From: JAABTL01 sp964465355
GTDB lineage: Bacteria > Deinococcota > Deinococci > Deinococcales > Trueperaceae
Direction: 5' to 3'
Assembly: GCA_964465355.1 (NCBI GenBank)
Contig: CAYXJZ010000006.1
Coordinates: 4,908 to 68,907, forward strand
Length of the DNA stretch: 64,000 bases
The translations under genes and the position numbers were made by a program. Under the pieces are notes generated by a model. The model had not been told where the DNA came from. It ran no database searches and saw only the letters and a program-made list of their open reading frames with translations. Of the stretch, positions 56,791-64,000 are shown piece by piece. Within the stretch, counting starts at the first letter, position 1; each line of letters begins with the position of its first letter.

Positions 56791-59007
56791 GTGGTTCGCC
56801 GCATCGTTCAAGGCGCCTTCCTCGTGCTGCTCACCGCCACCCTCTGCGTCGGCGCCCTGCTTGGCGCCTCGGCGCTGAAGTGGGCTCAAGAGCTGCCGGC
56901 GCTCGACGTGCTCGATGGCCTCGAGTACACCGCCACCTCCTACGTCTACGCGCGCGACGGCAGCACCATCGGTCAGATCGTGCCGGTGGTCGGTGAGGAC
57001 CGCGCCTCCACCAACCGCGTGCCCGTCTCGCTGGACGAGATCTCGCCTGCTGCCTTGCAGGCGATCATCGCCTACGAGGACAGCGACTACTTCCGTCACT
57101 TCGGCTTCGACGTCTTCGGCGTGGCAAGGGCCTTCTACGAGGAGTTCTTCGGCGACGCCGACCGTGGCGGCTCCACCATCACCACCCAGGTGGTCAAGAA
57201 CACCGTGCTCTTCGACCTGCGCTCCGAGCGCTCGCTGGAGCGCAAGGCCAAGGAGCTGCTGCTGGCGGTGGAGCTGGAGCGTCGGCTGACCAAGAGCGAG
57301 ATCCTGCAGCGCTATGTGAACGTGGTCTTCTGGGGCGGCAACGTCTACGGCATCCGGGCCGCCGCCCAGACCTACTTCGGCAAGGACCCGAGCCAGCTCA
57401 CCCTGGCCGAGGGCCTCTACCTCGCCCGCCTCATCCCCTCGCCCAACGCTCGCCACGACGACTTCAGCGGCAGCCGGGCCAGCATGCGGGTGGTGCTGAA
57501 CTCCATGGTCCGTGACGGCACCATCAGCCAGGTGGCCGCCGACCGTGCATGGCGCGAGCCCATCCAGCCGCGGGGCTGGCGCATCAGCTACGACGGCGAG
57601 GGCAACGTGCTCGAGGCGGTGCGCACCGGTGACGAGGTCGTCGTCCAGTCCTCCATCAGCTCCGACCTCTCGTCGTACGTGCTCGTGACCGTGCGCAACT
57701 TCCTCACCGAGCGCTTCGGTGAGGCGCGGGTCTTCAGCCAGGGCGGCCTTCGCGTCTTCACCACCATCGACGTGCAGGCGCAGAGGGCGGCCAACCAGGC
57801 CTCCATGAACGCCGAGGTGCCACCGGGTGCGCAGTTGGCCATCGTCAGCCTCAACCCGGCCACCGGCGAGGTGCTGGCCATGGTCGGCGGCAAGCTGGTC
57901 GAAGGCGTGCCCCCAGGGGAGCTCAACCGGGTGACCCAGGCGCGGCGACAGCCCGGCTCATCCTTCAAGCCCATCGTCTACGCCACCGCCATCGAGCAGG
58001 GCGGACTGCACCAGGCCTCCGTGCTGATCGACGAGGAGGCCGTCTTCAACATGCCCGGCCAGGCGCCATGGGTGCCCGCCAACTGGGACAACACCTTCTC
58101 CGGGGTGCTGACGGTGCGCGAGAGCCTCAACCAGAGCCGCAACATCCCCGCCGTCAAGGCCCTGGAGGCCGCCTCGGCCATGGCCGTGACCTACCGGGCT
58201 CGCGAGCTCGGCTACCAGGTGGAGCCCTACTACGCGATGGCGCTCGGCTCCTTCGAGGTGACGCCGTGGCAGCATGCCTCGGCCTTCGGTGCTTTCGCGA
58301 ACGCCGGCATGCAGGTGGAGGCCCACATCGTCGCCCGCGTCGAGGACGCCGAAGGCAACGTGCTCTACCAGGCCCAGCCCCGCGCCAAGCAGGTGTGGAG
58401 CCCGCAGACGGCCTACATCATCCTCGACGCCCTGCACGGCAACATCGTCGACCGCAACCCGACAGCCCTGTCCTGGCGCGCCGAGCTTCCCGGTCGCTGG
58501 ATCGCCGGCAAGACCGGCTCCACCAACGACGACCGCGACATCTGGTTCGTCGGCGCCACACCGGGCATGACCACAGCGGTGTGGATCGGTCGTGACGACA
58601 ACGCCTCGATGACGGGCACGATGACCAACACCGACGGCACGCGGGAGATCGTCACCAGCTCCCGTCAACCCATCTACGTGTGGAACGACTACATGCAGGC
58701 GGCCCTGCAGGGCAGGGCGGTGCCGAGCGCCGGCTTCCCGGTGCCGGAGGGCATCGTCTTCCACAACATCGACCGCCGCACCGGCGCCCTCAGCTCGGGT
58801 GGCACCACGGCCGCCTTCCTAGCCAGCACCGACCTGAGCAGCCCCAGCCTGGCGAACAGCCTGCGCATCGAGCTGGCCGTCGACCGCCGCACCGGCCTGC
58901 GTGCAGGCGCCGACACGCCCTTCGAGTTCATCGACGTCATCGAGGTCGACGCCAACGACTTGGAAGCCATCCTCGGCGGCGCCGTCCCGGTCCCCATCAC
59001 GCCTTGA
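56791..59007 (+). CDS. Class A penicillin-binding protein (PBP1A-like)
   Basis: The 738-aa product has an N-terminal anchor helix, a GT51 transglycosylase with catalytic E96 in IIAYEDSDYFRHFGFD and GGSTITTQVVKN, and a transpeptidase domain with S390 in GSSFK, SLNQSRN and AGKTGSTND. It polymerises and crosslinks peptidoglycan on the outer face of the membrane. A beta-type linker and a C-terminal extension of about 100 residues follow. GTG start, leaderless. It overlaps pdxT by TTGA. Confidence 0.95.
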   Translation: MVRRIVQGAFLVLLTATLCVGALLGASALKWAQELPALDVLDGLEYTATSYVYARDGSTIGQIVPVVGEDRASTNRVPVSLDEISPAALQAIIAYEDSDYFRHFGFDVFGVARAFYEEFFGDADRGGSTITTQVVKNTVLFDLRSERSLERKAKELLLAVELERRLTKSEILQRYVNVVFWGGNVYGIRAAAQTYFGKDPSQLTLAEGLYLARLIPSPNARHDDFSGSRASMRVVLNSMVRDGTISQVAADRAWREPIQPRGWRISYDGEGNVLEAVRTGDEVVVQSSISSDLSSYVLVTVRNFLTERFGEARVFSQGGLRVFTTIDVQAQRAANQASMNAEVPPGAQLAIVSLNPATGEVLAMVGGKLVEGVPPGELNRVTQARRQPGSSFKPIVYATAIEQGGLHQASVLIDEEAVFNMPGQAPWVPANWDNTFSGVLTVRESLNQSRNIPAVKALEAASAMAVTYRARELGYQVEPYYAMALGSFEVTPWQHASAFGAFANAGMQVEAHIVARVEDAEGNVLYQAQPRAKQVWSPQTAYIILDALHGNIVDRNPTALSWRAELPGRWIAGKTGSTNDDRDIWFVGATPGMTTAVWIGRDDNASMTGTMTNTDGTREIVTSSRQPIYVWNDYMQAALQGRAVPSAGFPVPEGIVFHNIDRRTGALSSGGTTAAFLASTDLSSPSLANSLRIELAVDRRTGLRAGADTPFEFIDVIEVDANDLEAILGGAVPVPITP

Positions 59008-59657
59008 GCAGCGCCACCCTTGTCGGGGTGCTCGCCCTGCAGGGCGCCTTCCGCGAGCACGCCGCCGCCTTCGCCAGGTCGGGTGCCGAGGTGCGGGAGG
59101 TGCGCGTTCCAGAGCAGCTGACCGGCCTGCATGGCCTGGTCATCCCAGGCGGCGAGTCGAGCACCATCGTCAAGCTGATGCGGTCGACGGGCCTCGACCT
59201 GGCCATCCCCGACTTCTTCGAAGCCGGCGGCGGGGTGTGGGGCACCTGCGCAGGCGCCATCGTCATCGCCAATGAGCTGGAAGGCCACCCGGCGCAGCCG
59301 CGCCTAGGCCTGCTGGACATGAGCGTGGCGCGCAACGCCTACGGTCGTCAGGTGGCCTCCTTCGAGACCGACCTGCGGGTGGAGGGCCTGCCAGGGACCG
59401 CCGCGTTCCGGGGCGTCTTCATCCGTGCGCCGAGGATCCTGCGGCTAGGGGAAGGCGTCAAGGTCCTGGCCGTGGAGAGCGGTGACCCGGTCGCCGTGCG
59501 GCGAGGATCCTGCTTCGCCACCGTGTTCCATCCCGAACTGAGTGGCGATGACCGCTTCCACCGCATGGTGCTCGACCACTGGCGAGGCGCCTCGCCGGCG
59601 GTCGCGCCTCAGTCCTCGAAGCGGTACAGCACACCGGCCCCGAAGTCCAGCAGGTAG
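59004..59657 (+). CDS. pdxT: Pyridoxal 5'-phosphate synthase, PdxT glutaminase subunit
   Basis: The 217-aa product has VGVLALQGAFREHAAAFA, IPGGESSTIVKLM, the catalytic Cys in GVWGTCAGAIVIA and FHPELSGDDRFH. It supplies ammonia to PdxS. The TTG start overlaps the PBP stop (TTGA), so its translation depends on the PBP ribosome. The last about 16 codons overlap the convergent sugar dehydrogenase gene (59609-59657) and encode a Ser/Pro/Lys-rich tail. Confidence 0.95.
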   Translation: MSSATLVGVLALQGAFREHAAAFARSGAEVREVRVPEQLTGLHGLVIPGGESSTIVKLMRSTGLDLAIPDFFEAGGGVWGTCAGAIVIANELEGHPAQPRLGLLDMSVARNAYGRQVASFETDLRVEGLPGTAAFRGVFIRAPRILRLGEGVKVLAVESGDPVAVRRGSCFATVFHPELSGDDRFHRMVLDHWRGASPAVAPQSSKRYSTPAPKSSR

Positions 59658-60778
59658 GCGTCGAACGTCTCGTCGAGCCCGAAGCCGGCCACCGGTCCTG
59701 GCGCCCTGAACAGCTCGGTCGCCTGGTAGCCGCCGTTCACCGGGTCGAGTGCCCATACCCGGCTGCTGCCGAAGTCGGCGAAGACGTAGCGTCCTTGCAA
59801 CGATGGCGCTGCCGGTCCCCGAGGCACCACCCCGCCGCTCACCGACACGCCTTGGTCGCGGCCGTAGACGTGCACTGGGGCCACGTAGGCGCTCAGGTCG
59901 CAGCCTGACGCCGGTTCGTGGCAGAGCTCGCCTTCGACCACGCGCCAGCCGTAGTTCTCGCCTCCGGTGCTGCCGGCGGCCTGCAGGTTGATCTCCTCCT
60001 GCCGGTTCTGGCCGACGTCGGCGATCCACAGGTCGCCGGTCATGGGGTCGAAGGAGAAGCGCCATGGGTTGCGCAGGCCGTAGGCCCAGATCTCTGGCAG
60101 CACGCCGTCCTGGCCGACGAAGGGGTTGTCGGCCGGGATGCTGAGGGAGCCTGGCCCCTCGGCATCGACATCGAAGCGCAGAAGCTTGCCGAGCGGGCTG
60201 CCGAGGCGCTGCCCATGGTCCTGCGGATCACCACCCGAGCCGCCGTCGCCGAGGCCGTAGTAGAGGTAGCCGTCCGGCCCGAAGGCCAACTGCCCGCCGT
60301 TGTGGTTGCCGTATGGCTGGGCCGCTTGGTAGACGACCACGGCGGTGACCGGGTCGGCCTCGGTGGCGGATGGCTCGGCCCACAGCTCGGCGATCATGCT
60401 GTCGCCTGCGCGGTCGGTGTAGGAGACGAAGAAGCGGCCGTTCTCGGCGAAGGCAGGATGGAAGGCCAAGCCGAGCAGGCCCTGTTCGCCGCCGGTGCTG
60501 ACCCGGTCGCTGAAGGCGAGGTAACGCAGCGGCCTGGTCTCGCCGGGTAGGAGCAGGGCGATGGCGCCTGGCTTCTCGACGACGAAGAGGCGCCCACTGC
60601 CGTCCCTTGGGCTCACCACCTCCACCGGTTGGTTGAAGCCGTCGGCCACACGCACCAACTGCTGGGCCGAGGCGGTGCTCGGCAGGCTGACGAAGAGGAT
60701 CAGGGCCGCCACGATCAGGGCGGCTGCCAGGACGGGGGAGACCTGCTTGGCGAGCTTGGTGGTCGTGACGGATCGCAT
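59609..60778 (-). CDS. PQQ-dependent soluble aldose sugar dehydrogenase-like protein
   Basis: The 389-aa product has a signal peptide (VLAAALIVAALILFVSLPSTASA) and the GSDH/YliI six-bladed propeller: VARVADGFNQPVEVVSP-like blade 1, STGGEQGLLGLAFHPAFAEN, GNHNGGQLAFGPDGYLYYGL, the GDGGSGGDPQ loop, YGLRNPWRFSFDPMTGDLWI and VGQNRQEEI. It oxidises aldose sugars outside the cytoplasm, with PQQ and calcium. AGGAGG precedes the ATG. It is downstream of trmH and converges with pdxT with a 49-nt overlap of the coding ends. Confidence 0.9.
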   Translation of the reverse strand: MRSVTTTKLAKQVSPVLAAALIVAALILFVSLPSTASAQQLVRVADGFNQPVEVVSPRDGSGRLFVVEKPGAIALLLPGETRPLRYLAFSDRVSTGGEQGLLGLAFHPAFAENGRFFVSYTDRAGDSMIAELWAEPSATEADPVTAVVVYQAAQPYGNHNGGQLAFGPDGYLYYGLGDGGSGGDPQDHGQRLGSPLGKLLRFDVDAEGPGSLSIPADNPFVGQDGVLPEIWAYGLRNPWRFSFDPMTGDLWIADVGQNRQEEINLQAAGSTGGENYGWRVVEGELCHEPASGCDLSAYVAPVHVYGRDQGVSVSGGVVPRGPAAPSLQGRYVFADFGSSRVWALDPVNGGYQATELFRAPGPVAGFGLDETFDAYLLDFGAGVLYRFED

Positions 60779-60812
60779 GGTGGTCCTCCTGGGCGAGGGC
60801 TGGATCTAGGCT

Positions 60813-61556
60813 CTAGGCTGACGCCTCCGCATGAGCGGCCGAGGAGAGCGGGTCATCCTCCTCGGGCAGTCCTGCGCCGCCAGGCAGCATGGCCAGCAGC
60901 CGCAAGGTGTGCTCAGGCAGGCTGCCGTCCGCCTCCGGGCTGGGCAGCGGCAGGCCGGCGGCCGTCAGCCTTGCGGCGGCGCGTGGGTGCATCCAGCGCA
61001 CAGTGTGGGCGTCACGCTCGGCCTGGCTGAGCCGCGGCCCGTCGTAGAGGCCGGCTTCACGCCGCTGGCGCTGTGCCTCGAAGAGCAGCACGGCGGTGGC
61101 CACGGACACGTTGAGCGACTGCACCATGCCGAGCATGGGGATGACGACGTGGTCGTCGGCGGCATCGGCGGCTGCCTCGCTGACCCCCCGCTTCTCGTTG
61201 CCGAGCAGCAGGCAGCATGGCCCGCTGTAGTCCACCTCGCGGAAGTCCACCGACCGTTCCGACCAGTGGGCGGCGATCACGCGCATGCCCTTGGCGCGCA
61301 CGGCTGCCAGGGCTTGGTCGAGGCCAGGGTGCACCACCAGCTCCACCCACTTCTCGGCGCTGGCGCTGGTGTCGTTGTAGGTGGGCAGGCCCCCAGTCGG
61401 GTGGACGGCGTGCACGGTGCCGATGCCCACCGCGTCGGCGCTGCGCAGCATGGCGGAGAGGTTGTGCGGTTTGTGCACCTCCTCGGCCAACAGCGTGAGA
61501 TCGGGCTGTCTGGACCTCAGCACCTGCTGGATGCGTCGGTAGCGGGCCAAAGTCAT
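60813..61556 (-). CDS. trmH: tRNA (guanosine-2'-O)-methyltransferase TrmH
   Basis: The 247-aa product is a SPOUT methyltransferase with HKPHNLSAMLRSADAVGIG (motif 1 region, catalytic Arg), LLLGNEKRGVSEAA (motif 2) and VIPMLGMVQSLNVSVATAVL (motif 3, trefoil knot). The long basic C-terminus matches TrmH, which methylates Gm18 in tRNA. The ATG at 61556 is 6 nt after TAGGAT, so leaderless. It is on the other strand from tRNA-Leu, whose gene is 217 bases away. Confidence 0.93.
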   Translation of the reverse strand: MTLARYRRIQQVLRSRQPDLTLLAEEVHKPHNLSAMLRSADAVGIGTVHAVHPTGGLPTYNDTSASAEKWVELVVHPGLDQALAAVRAKGMRVIAAHWSERSVDFREVDYSGPCCLLLGNEKRGVSEAAADAADDHVVIPMLGMVQSLNVSVATAVLLFEAQRQRREAGLYDGPRLSQAERDAHTVRWMHPRAAARLTAAGLPLPSPEADGSLPEHTLRLLAMLPGGAGLPEEDDPLSSAAHAEASA

Positions 61557-61562
61557 GCAGGC

Positions 61563-61568
61563 ATCCTA
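61563..61568 (-). promoter_or_regulatory. -10 hexamer TAGGAT for trmH
   Basis: Reverse-strand TAGGAT, 6 nt before the ATG. Confidence 0.6.
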
Positions 61569-61643
61569 ACGCCCTCCCACGCATTCACGACCCAGCCGAT
61601 GTCGACCCGCAGCCACCCCGCCCACCCCCGGCCCGCCCCGACC

Positions 61644-61671
61644 TTGACGCCCCGTCCGCGCGTGGTAGACT
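61644..61671 (+). promoter_or_regulatory. Promoter of tRNA-Leu
   Basis: TTGACG (61644-61649), 16-nt spacer, TAGACT (61666-61671). Transcription would start near 61678, giving a 95-nt tRNA leader. Confidence 0.7.
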
Positions 61672-61726
61672 CCCCTCCGCTCCCGGACCCATGGTCAGGA
61701 GCAGACGCGTGTTCGCGTTCGAGCCG

Positions 61727-61747
61727 GCAGTTCGCTGCGCGAACTGC
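61727..61747 (+). repeat. First hairpin in the tRNA-Leu leader
   Basis: GCAGTTCG (61727-61734), CTGCG loop, CGAACTGC (61740-61747): a perfect 8-bp stem. It is followed closely by a second stem. It may mark 5' processing or guard the leader. Confidence 0.55.
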
Positions 61748-61750
61748 AAG

Positions 61751-61773
61751 CTTGTCGCGCGCAGCGCGACAAG
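61751..61773 (+). repeat. Second hairpin ending on the first base of tRNA-Leu
   Basis: CTTGTCGCGC-GCA-GCGCGACAAG is a perfect 10-bp stem whose last G (61773) is the first base of the tRNA. It would compete with the acceptor stem only at one base, so it may position RNase P. Confidence 0.6.
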
Positions 61774-61859
61774 CCGAGGTGGCGGAATAGGTAGACGCGC
61801 CAGCTTGAGGGGCTGGTGACCGCAAGGTCGTAGGGGTTCAAGTCCCCTCCTCGGCACCA
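61773..61859 (+). tRNA. tRNA-Leu (anticodon GAG)
   Basis: The 87-nt gene folds well: acceptor GCCGAGG/CCTCGGC, anticodon stem CCAGC/GCTGG around TTGAGGG (anticodon GAG, reads CUC/CUU), a class II variable arm, T arm with TTCAAGT, and an encoded CCA end. The CCA is genomic, as usual in Deinococcota. Confidence 0.97.
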
Positions 61860-61869
61860 TCGTTCAGGA

Positions 61870-61900
61870 CCGGCGCCCTTCGGGGCGCCGGCTTCTTCTT
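61870..61900 (+). terminator. Terminator of tRNA-Leu
   Basis: CCGGCGCCC-TTCG-GGGCGCCGG, a 9-bp stem with a UUCG tetraloop, then CTTCTTCTT. This is the only classical intrinsic terminator (with a T-rich tail) that I see. Confidence 0.9.
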
Positions 61901-61998
61901 GCTGCCTTGGTCGGGCCTGCCTGGCGCTGGTGGCGGACAAGACGCTCAGCGACCGGGACGACTGCCGAGCCGCTCCGGGCCGGCCTCGGACGGCGTGC

Positions 61999-62004
61999 TA
62001 GCGT
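61999..62004 (+). promoter_or_regulatory. -10 hexamer TAGCGT for the helicase gene
   Basis: TAGCGT, GACCGG, GTG at 62011: the 6-nt leaderless layout, which decides the GTG start. Confidence 0.55.
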
Positions 62005-62010
62005 GACCGG

Positions 62011-63567
62011 GTGCGCAGCGCCCAGGTCCACGGCTTCCCCTTCCCCAGCTACCGCGTGGGCCAGCGCGAGTCCTTGGATGCGGTGCGCCAGGCTTTCGAC
62101 GACGGCCACCGCTGGGTGGTGGTCGAGGCGCCCACCGGCTCGGGCAAGAGCGCCATCGGCGTGACCATGGCCCGCGAGGCGAGGAGCGCCTACCTGCTCA
62201 CCGCCCAGAAGGTGCTGCAAGACCAGTACCACCGCGACTTCGGCGACCTTGCCCTGCTCAAGGGCAGGGCCAACTACGACTGCCTGGTGGCGCCCACCCA
62301 CGCGGCCGCCGCGCCCTGCCTGGTGGGACGCACCTACCCCGAGTGCGAAGGCTGCCCCTACTTCCGCGCCAAGGACCGGGCCCTCGCCTCACCGAGGGCG
62401 CTGATGAACTACGCCTACTTCCTCCACGAGATCAACTACGCTGGCGGCTTCCGCGAGCGGGAGCTGCTGGTGCTCGATGAGGCGCACAACCTCGAGGCCA
62501 TGCTGATGGGTTTCGTCCAGGTGGCCATCAGCGATGCGCAGCTCGACCGTGCAGGTGTTGACCTGCGTCTGCCCGGCTTCGCCGACGAGCTGGCCCTCTT
62601 CGACTTCGCCGAGGAGCTGCGGCCAAGGCTGAGGGAGAGGGTGGCCCAGGTGGACGGCGGCCTCGGCAGCGGCGCGCTGCCCATCGACATGGAGCTGGAG
62701 CAGTTGCGGGTACGGCAGTGGCTCGACGGCCAGGAGCGGCGGTTGGCATGGTTGCTCGACAGCCGCGACGATGGCGTCGAGTGGGTGGTGGAGCACAGCC
62801 GCAACGACCGCGGCGCCTACGTCGGCTTCAAGCCTATCGAGGTGGCCCCCTTCGCCCAGGAGCTGATCTTCGACCACGCCGAGCGGGGGCTGCTGCTCTC
62901 AGCCACCATCCTCGACGCCCCTACCTTCCTGCGCGGCCTCGGCCTGCCTGCTGACGAGGTGGCCGTCATCCAGGTGCCATCCACCTTCGACCCTGAGCGT
63001 CGACCGCTGCGCCTGCGGCCGGTGGCGCGGCTCACACGCCACCACCTCGACCAGGACCTGCCCAAGCTGGTGGCCGAGGTGGCCGAGATCATGATCGACC
63101 ATGAGACCGAGAAGGGCGTGATCCACACGCACTCCTACCGCATCGCCCAGGCGCTGCGCACGGGTCTGCCGAGGGAGCTGCGCCGCCGTCTGCTCAGCCA
63201 CGACGACGCCAGCGGCAGGGAAGAGGCGCTGGCCAAGCACATGGCCTCGCCGGAGCCGACGGTGTTGCTCAGCCCATCGATGACCGAGGGGCTCGACCTG
63301 ATCGACGACCTGGCCCGCTGGCAGGTCATCTGCAAGCTGCCCTTCCCCTACCTGGGTGACCCGCAGGTGTCAGCCCGCCGCCGCTCCGATCCGGGTTGGT
63401 ACGAGTGGCGCACCTGCCTTAGCCTTGTGCAGGCCTACGGCCGCGCCGTGCGCAGCGAGCAGGACCACGCGGTGACCTACCTGCTCGACGCCGACGGTCC
63501 CGCCTTCTTGCAGCGGCAGAGCCGCCGACTGCCTGCCTGGTTCGTCGAGGCGGTGCGCGAAGCCTAG
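62011..63567 (+). CDS. DinG/XPD-like DNA helicase with iron-sulfur domain
   Basis: The 518-aa product is a superfamily 2 helicase: EAPTGSGKSAIGVTMA (Walker A), four cysteines for a 4Fe-4S cluster (YDCLV, APCLVG, PECEGCPY), VLDEAHNLEAML (DEAH), LLLSATILDAP and QAYGRAVRSEQDHAV (motif VI). It lacks the DnaQ exonuclease found in some DinG proteins and is short, so it is a minimal XPD/DinG form. Such enzymes unwind DNA 5' to 3' at R-loops, G4s or damage. The GTG lies 6 nt after TAGCGT. Confidence 0.9.
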   Translation: MRSAQVHGFPFPSYRVGQRESLDAVRQAFDDGHRWVVVEAPTGSGKSAIGVTMAREARSAYLLTAQKVLQDQYHRDFGDLALLKGRANYDCLVAPTHAAAAPCLVGRTYPECEGCPYFRAKDRALASPRALMNYAYFLHEINYAGGFRERELLVLDEAHNLEAMLMGFVQVAISDAQLDRAGVDLRLPGFADELALFDFAEELRPRLRERVAQVDGGLGSGALPIDMELEQLRVRQWLDGQERRLAWLLDSRDDGVEWVVEHSRNDRGAYVGFKPIEVAPFAQELIFDHAERGLLLSATILDAPTFLRGLGLPADEVAVIQVPSTFDPERRPLRLRPVARLTRHHLDQDLPKLVAEVAEIMIDHETEKGVIHTHSYRIAQALRTGLPRELRRRLLSHDDASGREEALAKHMASPEPTVLLSPSMTEGLDLIDDLARWQVICKLPFPYLGDPQVSARRRSDPGWYEWRTCLSLVQAYGRAVRSEQDHAVTYLLDADGPAFLQRQSRRLPAWFVEAVREA

Positions 63568-63577
63568 CCGGGCCGGC

Positions 63578-64000
63578 CTAGAAGGCGTCCACACGGCTGC
63601 GGTAGGGCCGCCGGCCGCCGGAGAGCGCCGCCAGGGCGGCCAGCGCGCGCCCGTCCCCCTCGGCCCATCCTTGCTCGCGCACGGTGGCTGGCCCCATCGA
63701 GCCGGACAGCAGCAGGCTGAGCGCACGGACGTCCAGGCTGATGTCGGGTGCCCCGTCGGCTGGCCGCAGTTCAGTGCCGCTTGGGCCGGGCGTGACCCGC
63801 CAGCTGCCGTCGTTCCATGGCACGAAGGCGTCTCGCAGGCGCATGGTGAAGCTGGGGAGGTCGATCGGCGTGTCGTCGTCGGCCACGGCCCGCAGGGGTG
63901 CCATCGCGCTCGGCAGGTCGAGCATCCTGGCCATCAGGGGCGGCATGCCGCGCACCACGTGGTTGCGGGCGCGGTCGGCCACCACCGGGTCGTCCCAAGG
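63578..64000 (-). CDS. Eis-like GNAT acetyltransferase, C-terminal part (runs off the right edge)
   Basis: The frame is open to the right edge, and 140 residues are visible. They match the SCP2-like C-terminal domain of Eis-family acetyltransferases: MPPLMARMLDLPSAMAPLRA, TMRLRDAFVPWNDGSWRVTP, SLDVRALSLLLSGSMGP. The N-terminal GNAT domains lie outside the window. Eis relatives acetylate amines, including aminoglycosides in mycobacteria. Convergent with the helicase gene, with 10 nt between stops. Confidence 0.78.
   Translation of the reverse strand, partial: PWDDPVVADRARNHVVRGMPPLMARMLDLPSAMAPLRAVADDDTPIDLPSFTMRLRDAFVPWNDGSWRVTPGPSGTELRPADGAPDISLDVRALSLLLSGSMGPATVREQGWAEGDGRALAALAALSGGRRPYRSRVDAF

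Noticed and set aside
1..64000. CRISPR arrays, prophage, IS elements or replication origin
   Set aside because: No direct-repeat array, transposase, integrase, phage structural gene or DnaA-box cluster was seen.

Overview
This is a high-GC chromosomal scaffold segment with dense, mostly 4-nt-overlapping genes, encoded-CCA tRNA, lipoprotein signal peptides and no phage, transposase or CRISPR sequence. The best guess is a Deinococcota bacterium, probably in or near Trueperaceae. The copper sensor has the Cys-His-His ligand set known from Thermus CsoR. BTAD-type regulators occur twice. Many genes lack a Shine-Dalgarno site and instead carry a TANNNT -10 hexamer about 6 nt before the start codon, the leaderless arrangement described in Deinococcus. 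Leaderless transcription is also common in Actinobacteria, so the assignment is an inference. A 100-N scaffold gap (23724-23823) shows this is a draft assembly.

Layout. 1-3.8 kb: edge of a GT4 glycosyltransferase, a baeRF-family protein with a coupled 32-aa membrane peptide, and a TIGR01777 epimerase behind a 19-aa leaderless ORF. 3.8-6.8 kb: copper operon copZ-csoR-copA. 6.9-7.9 kb: AlkZ-like glycosylase. 8.0-13.1 kb: a lipoprotein joining a cholesterol-dependent-cytolysin fold to a LamG lectin domain, followed by an AfsR-like BTAD/NB-ARC/TPR regulator. 13-21.5 kb: J-domain protein, two ArsR-controlled operons, an RNA methyltransferase, MBL hydrolase and small stress or hypothetical genes. 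21.6-27.3 kb: S8 protease lipoprotein (cut by the gap), DinB protein, methyltransferase, and a three-domain hydrolase/CBM/polysaccharide deacetylase lipoprotein. 27.4-29.5 kb: alkylation repair (Ada-AlkA fusion and MGMT). 29.6-33.1 kb: aquaporin, a ykkC-family riboswitch controlling an EamA exporter, and an exported alpha/beta hydrolase.

33.1-42.7 kb (minus strand): one long peptide-use operon: IclR, peptide-binding protein, two permeases, M19 dipeptidase, prolyl-aminopeptidase-like hydrolase, M24 peptidase and an ABC exporter. The importer ATPases are not here. 42.8-50.3 kb: glmM, a phospholipid cluster (CDP-alcohol phosphatidyltransferase, Nudix, SDR; divergent GDPD), a BTAD response regulator and fabI. 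50.4-55.7 kb: trp operon with a Trp-rich leader peptide, trpE carrying an in-frame 27-bp inverted repeat, trpG, two GT2 glycosyltransferases, then trpD. 55.8-59.7 kb: pdxS and pdxT separated by a class A penicillin-binding protein. 59.6-64 kb: sugar dehydrogenase, trmH, tRNA-Leu(GAG), DinG-like helicase and the tail of an Eis-like acetyltransferase.

The strongest candidates for new biology are the cytolysin-LamG lipoprotein and its regulator neighbour, the trp leader/palindrome/glycosyltransferase arrangement, and the riboswitch-exporter unit. All calls come from reading sequence and translations by eye; no database search was run.
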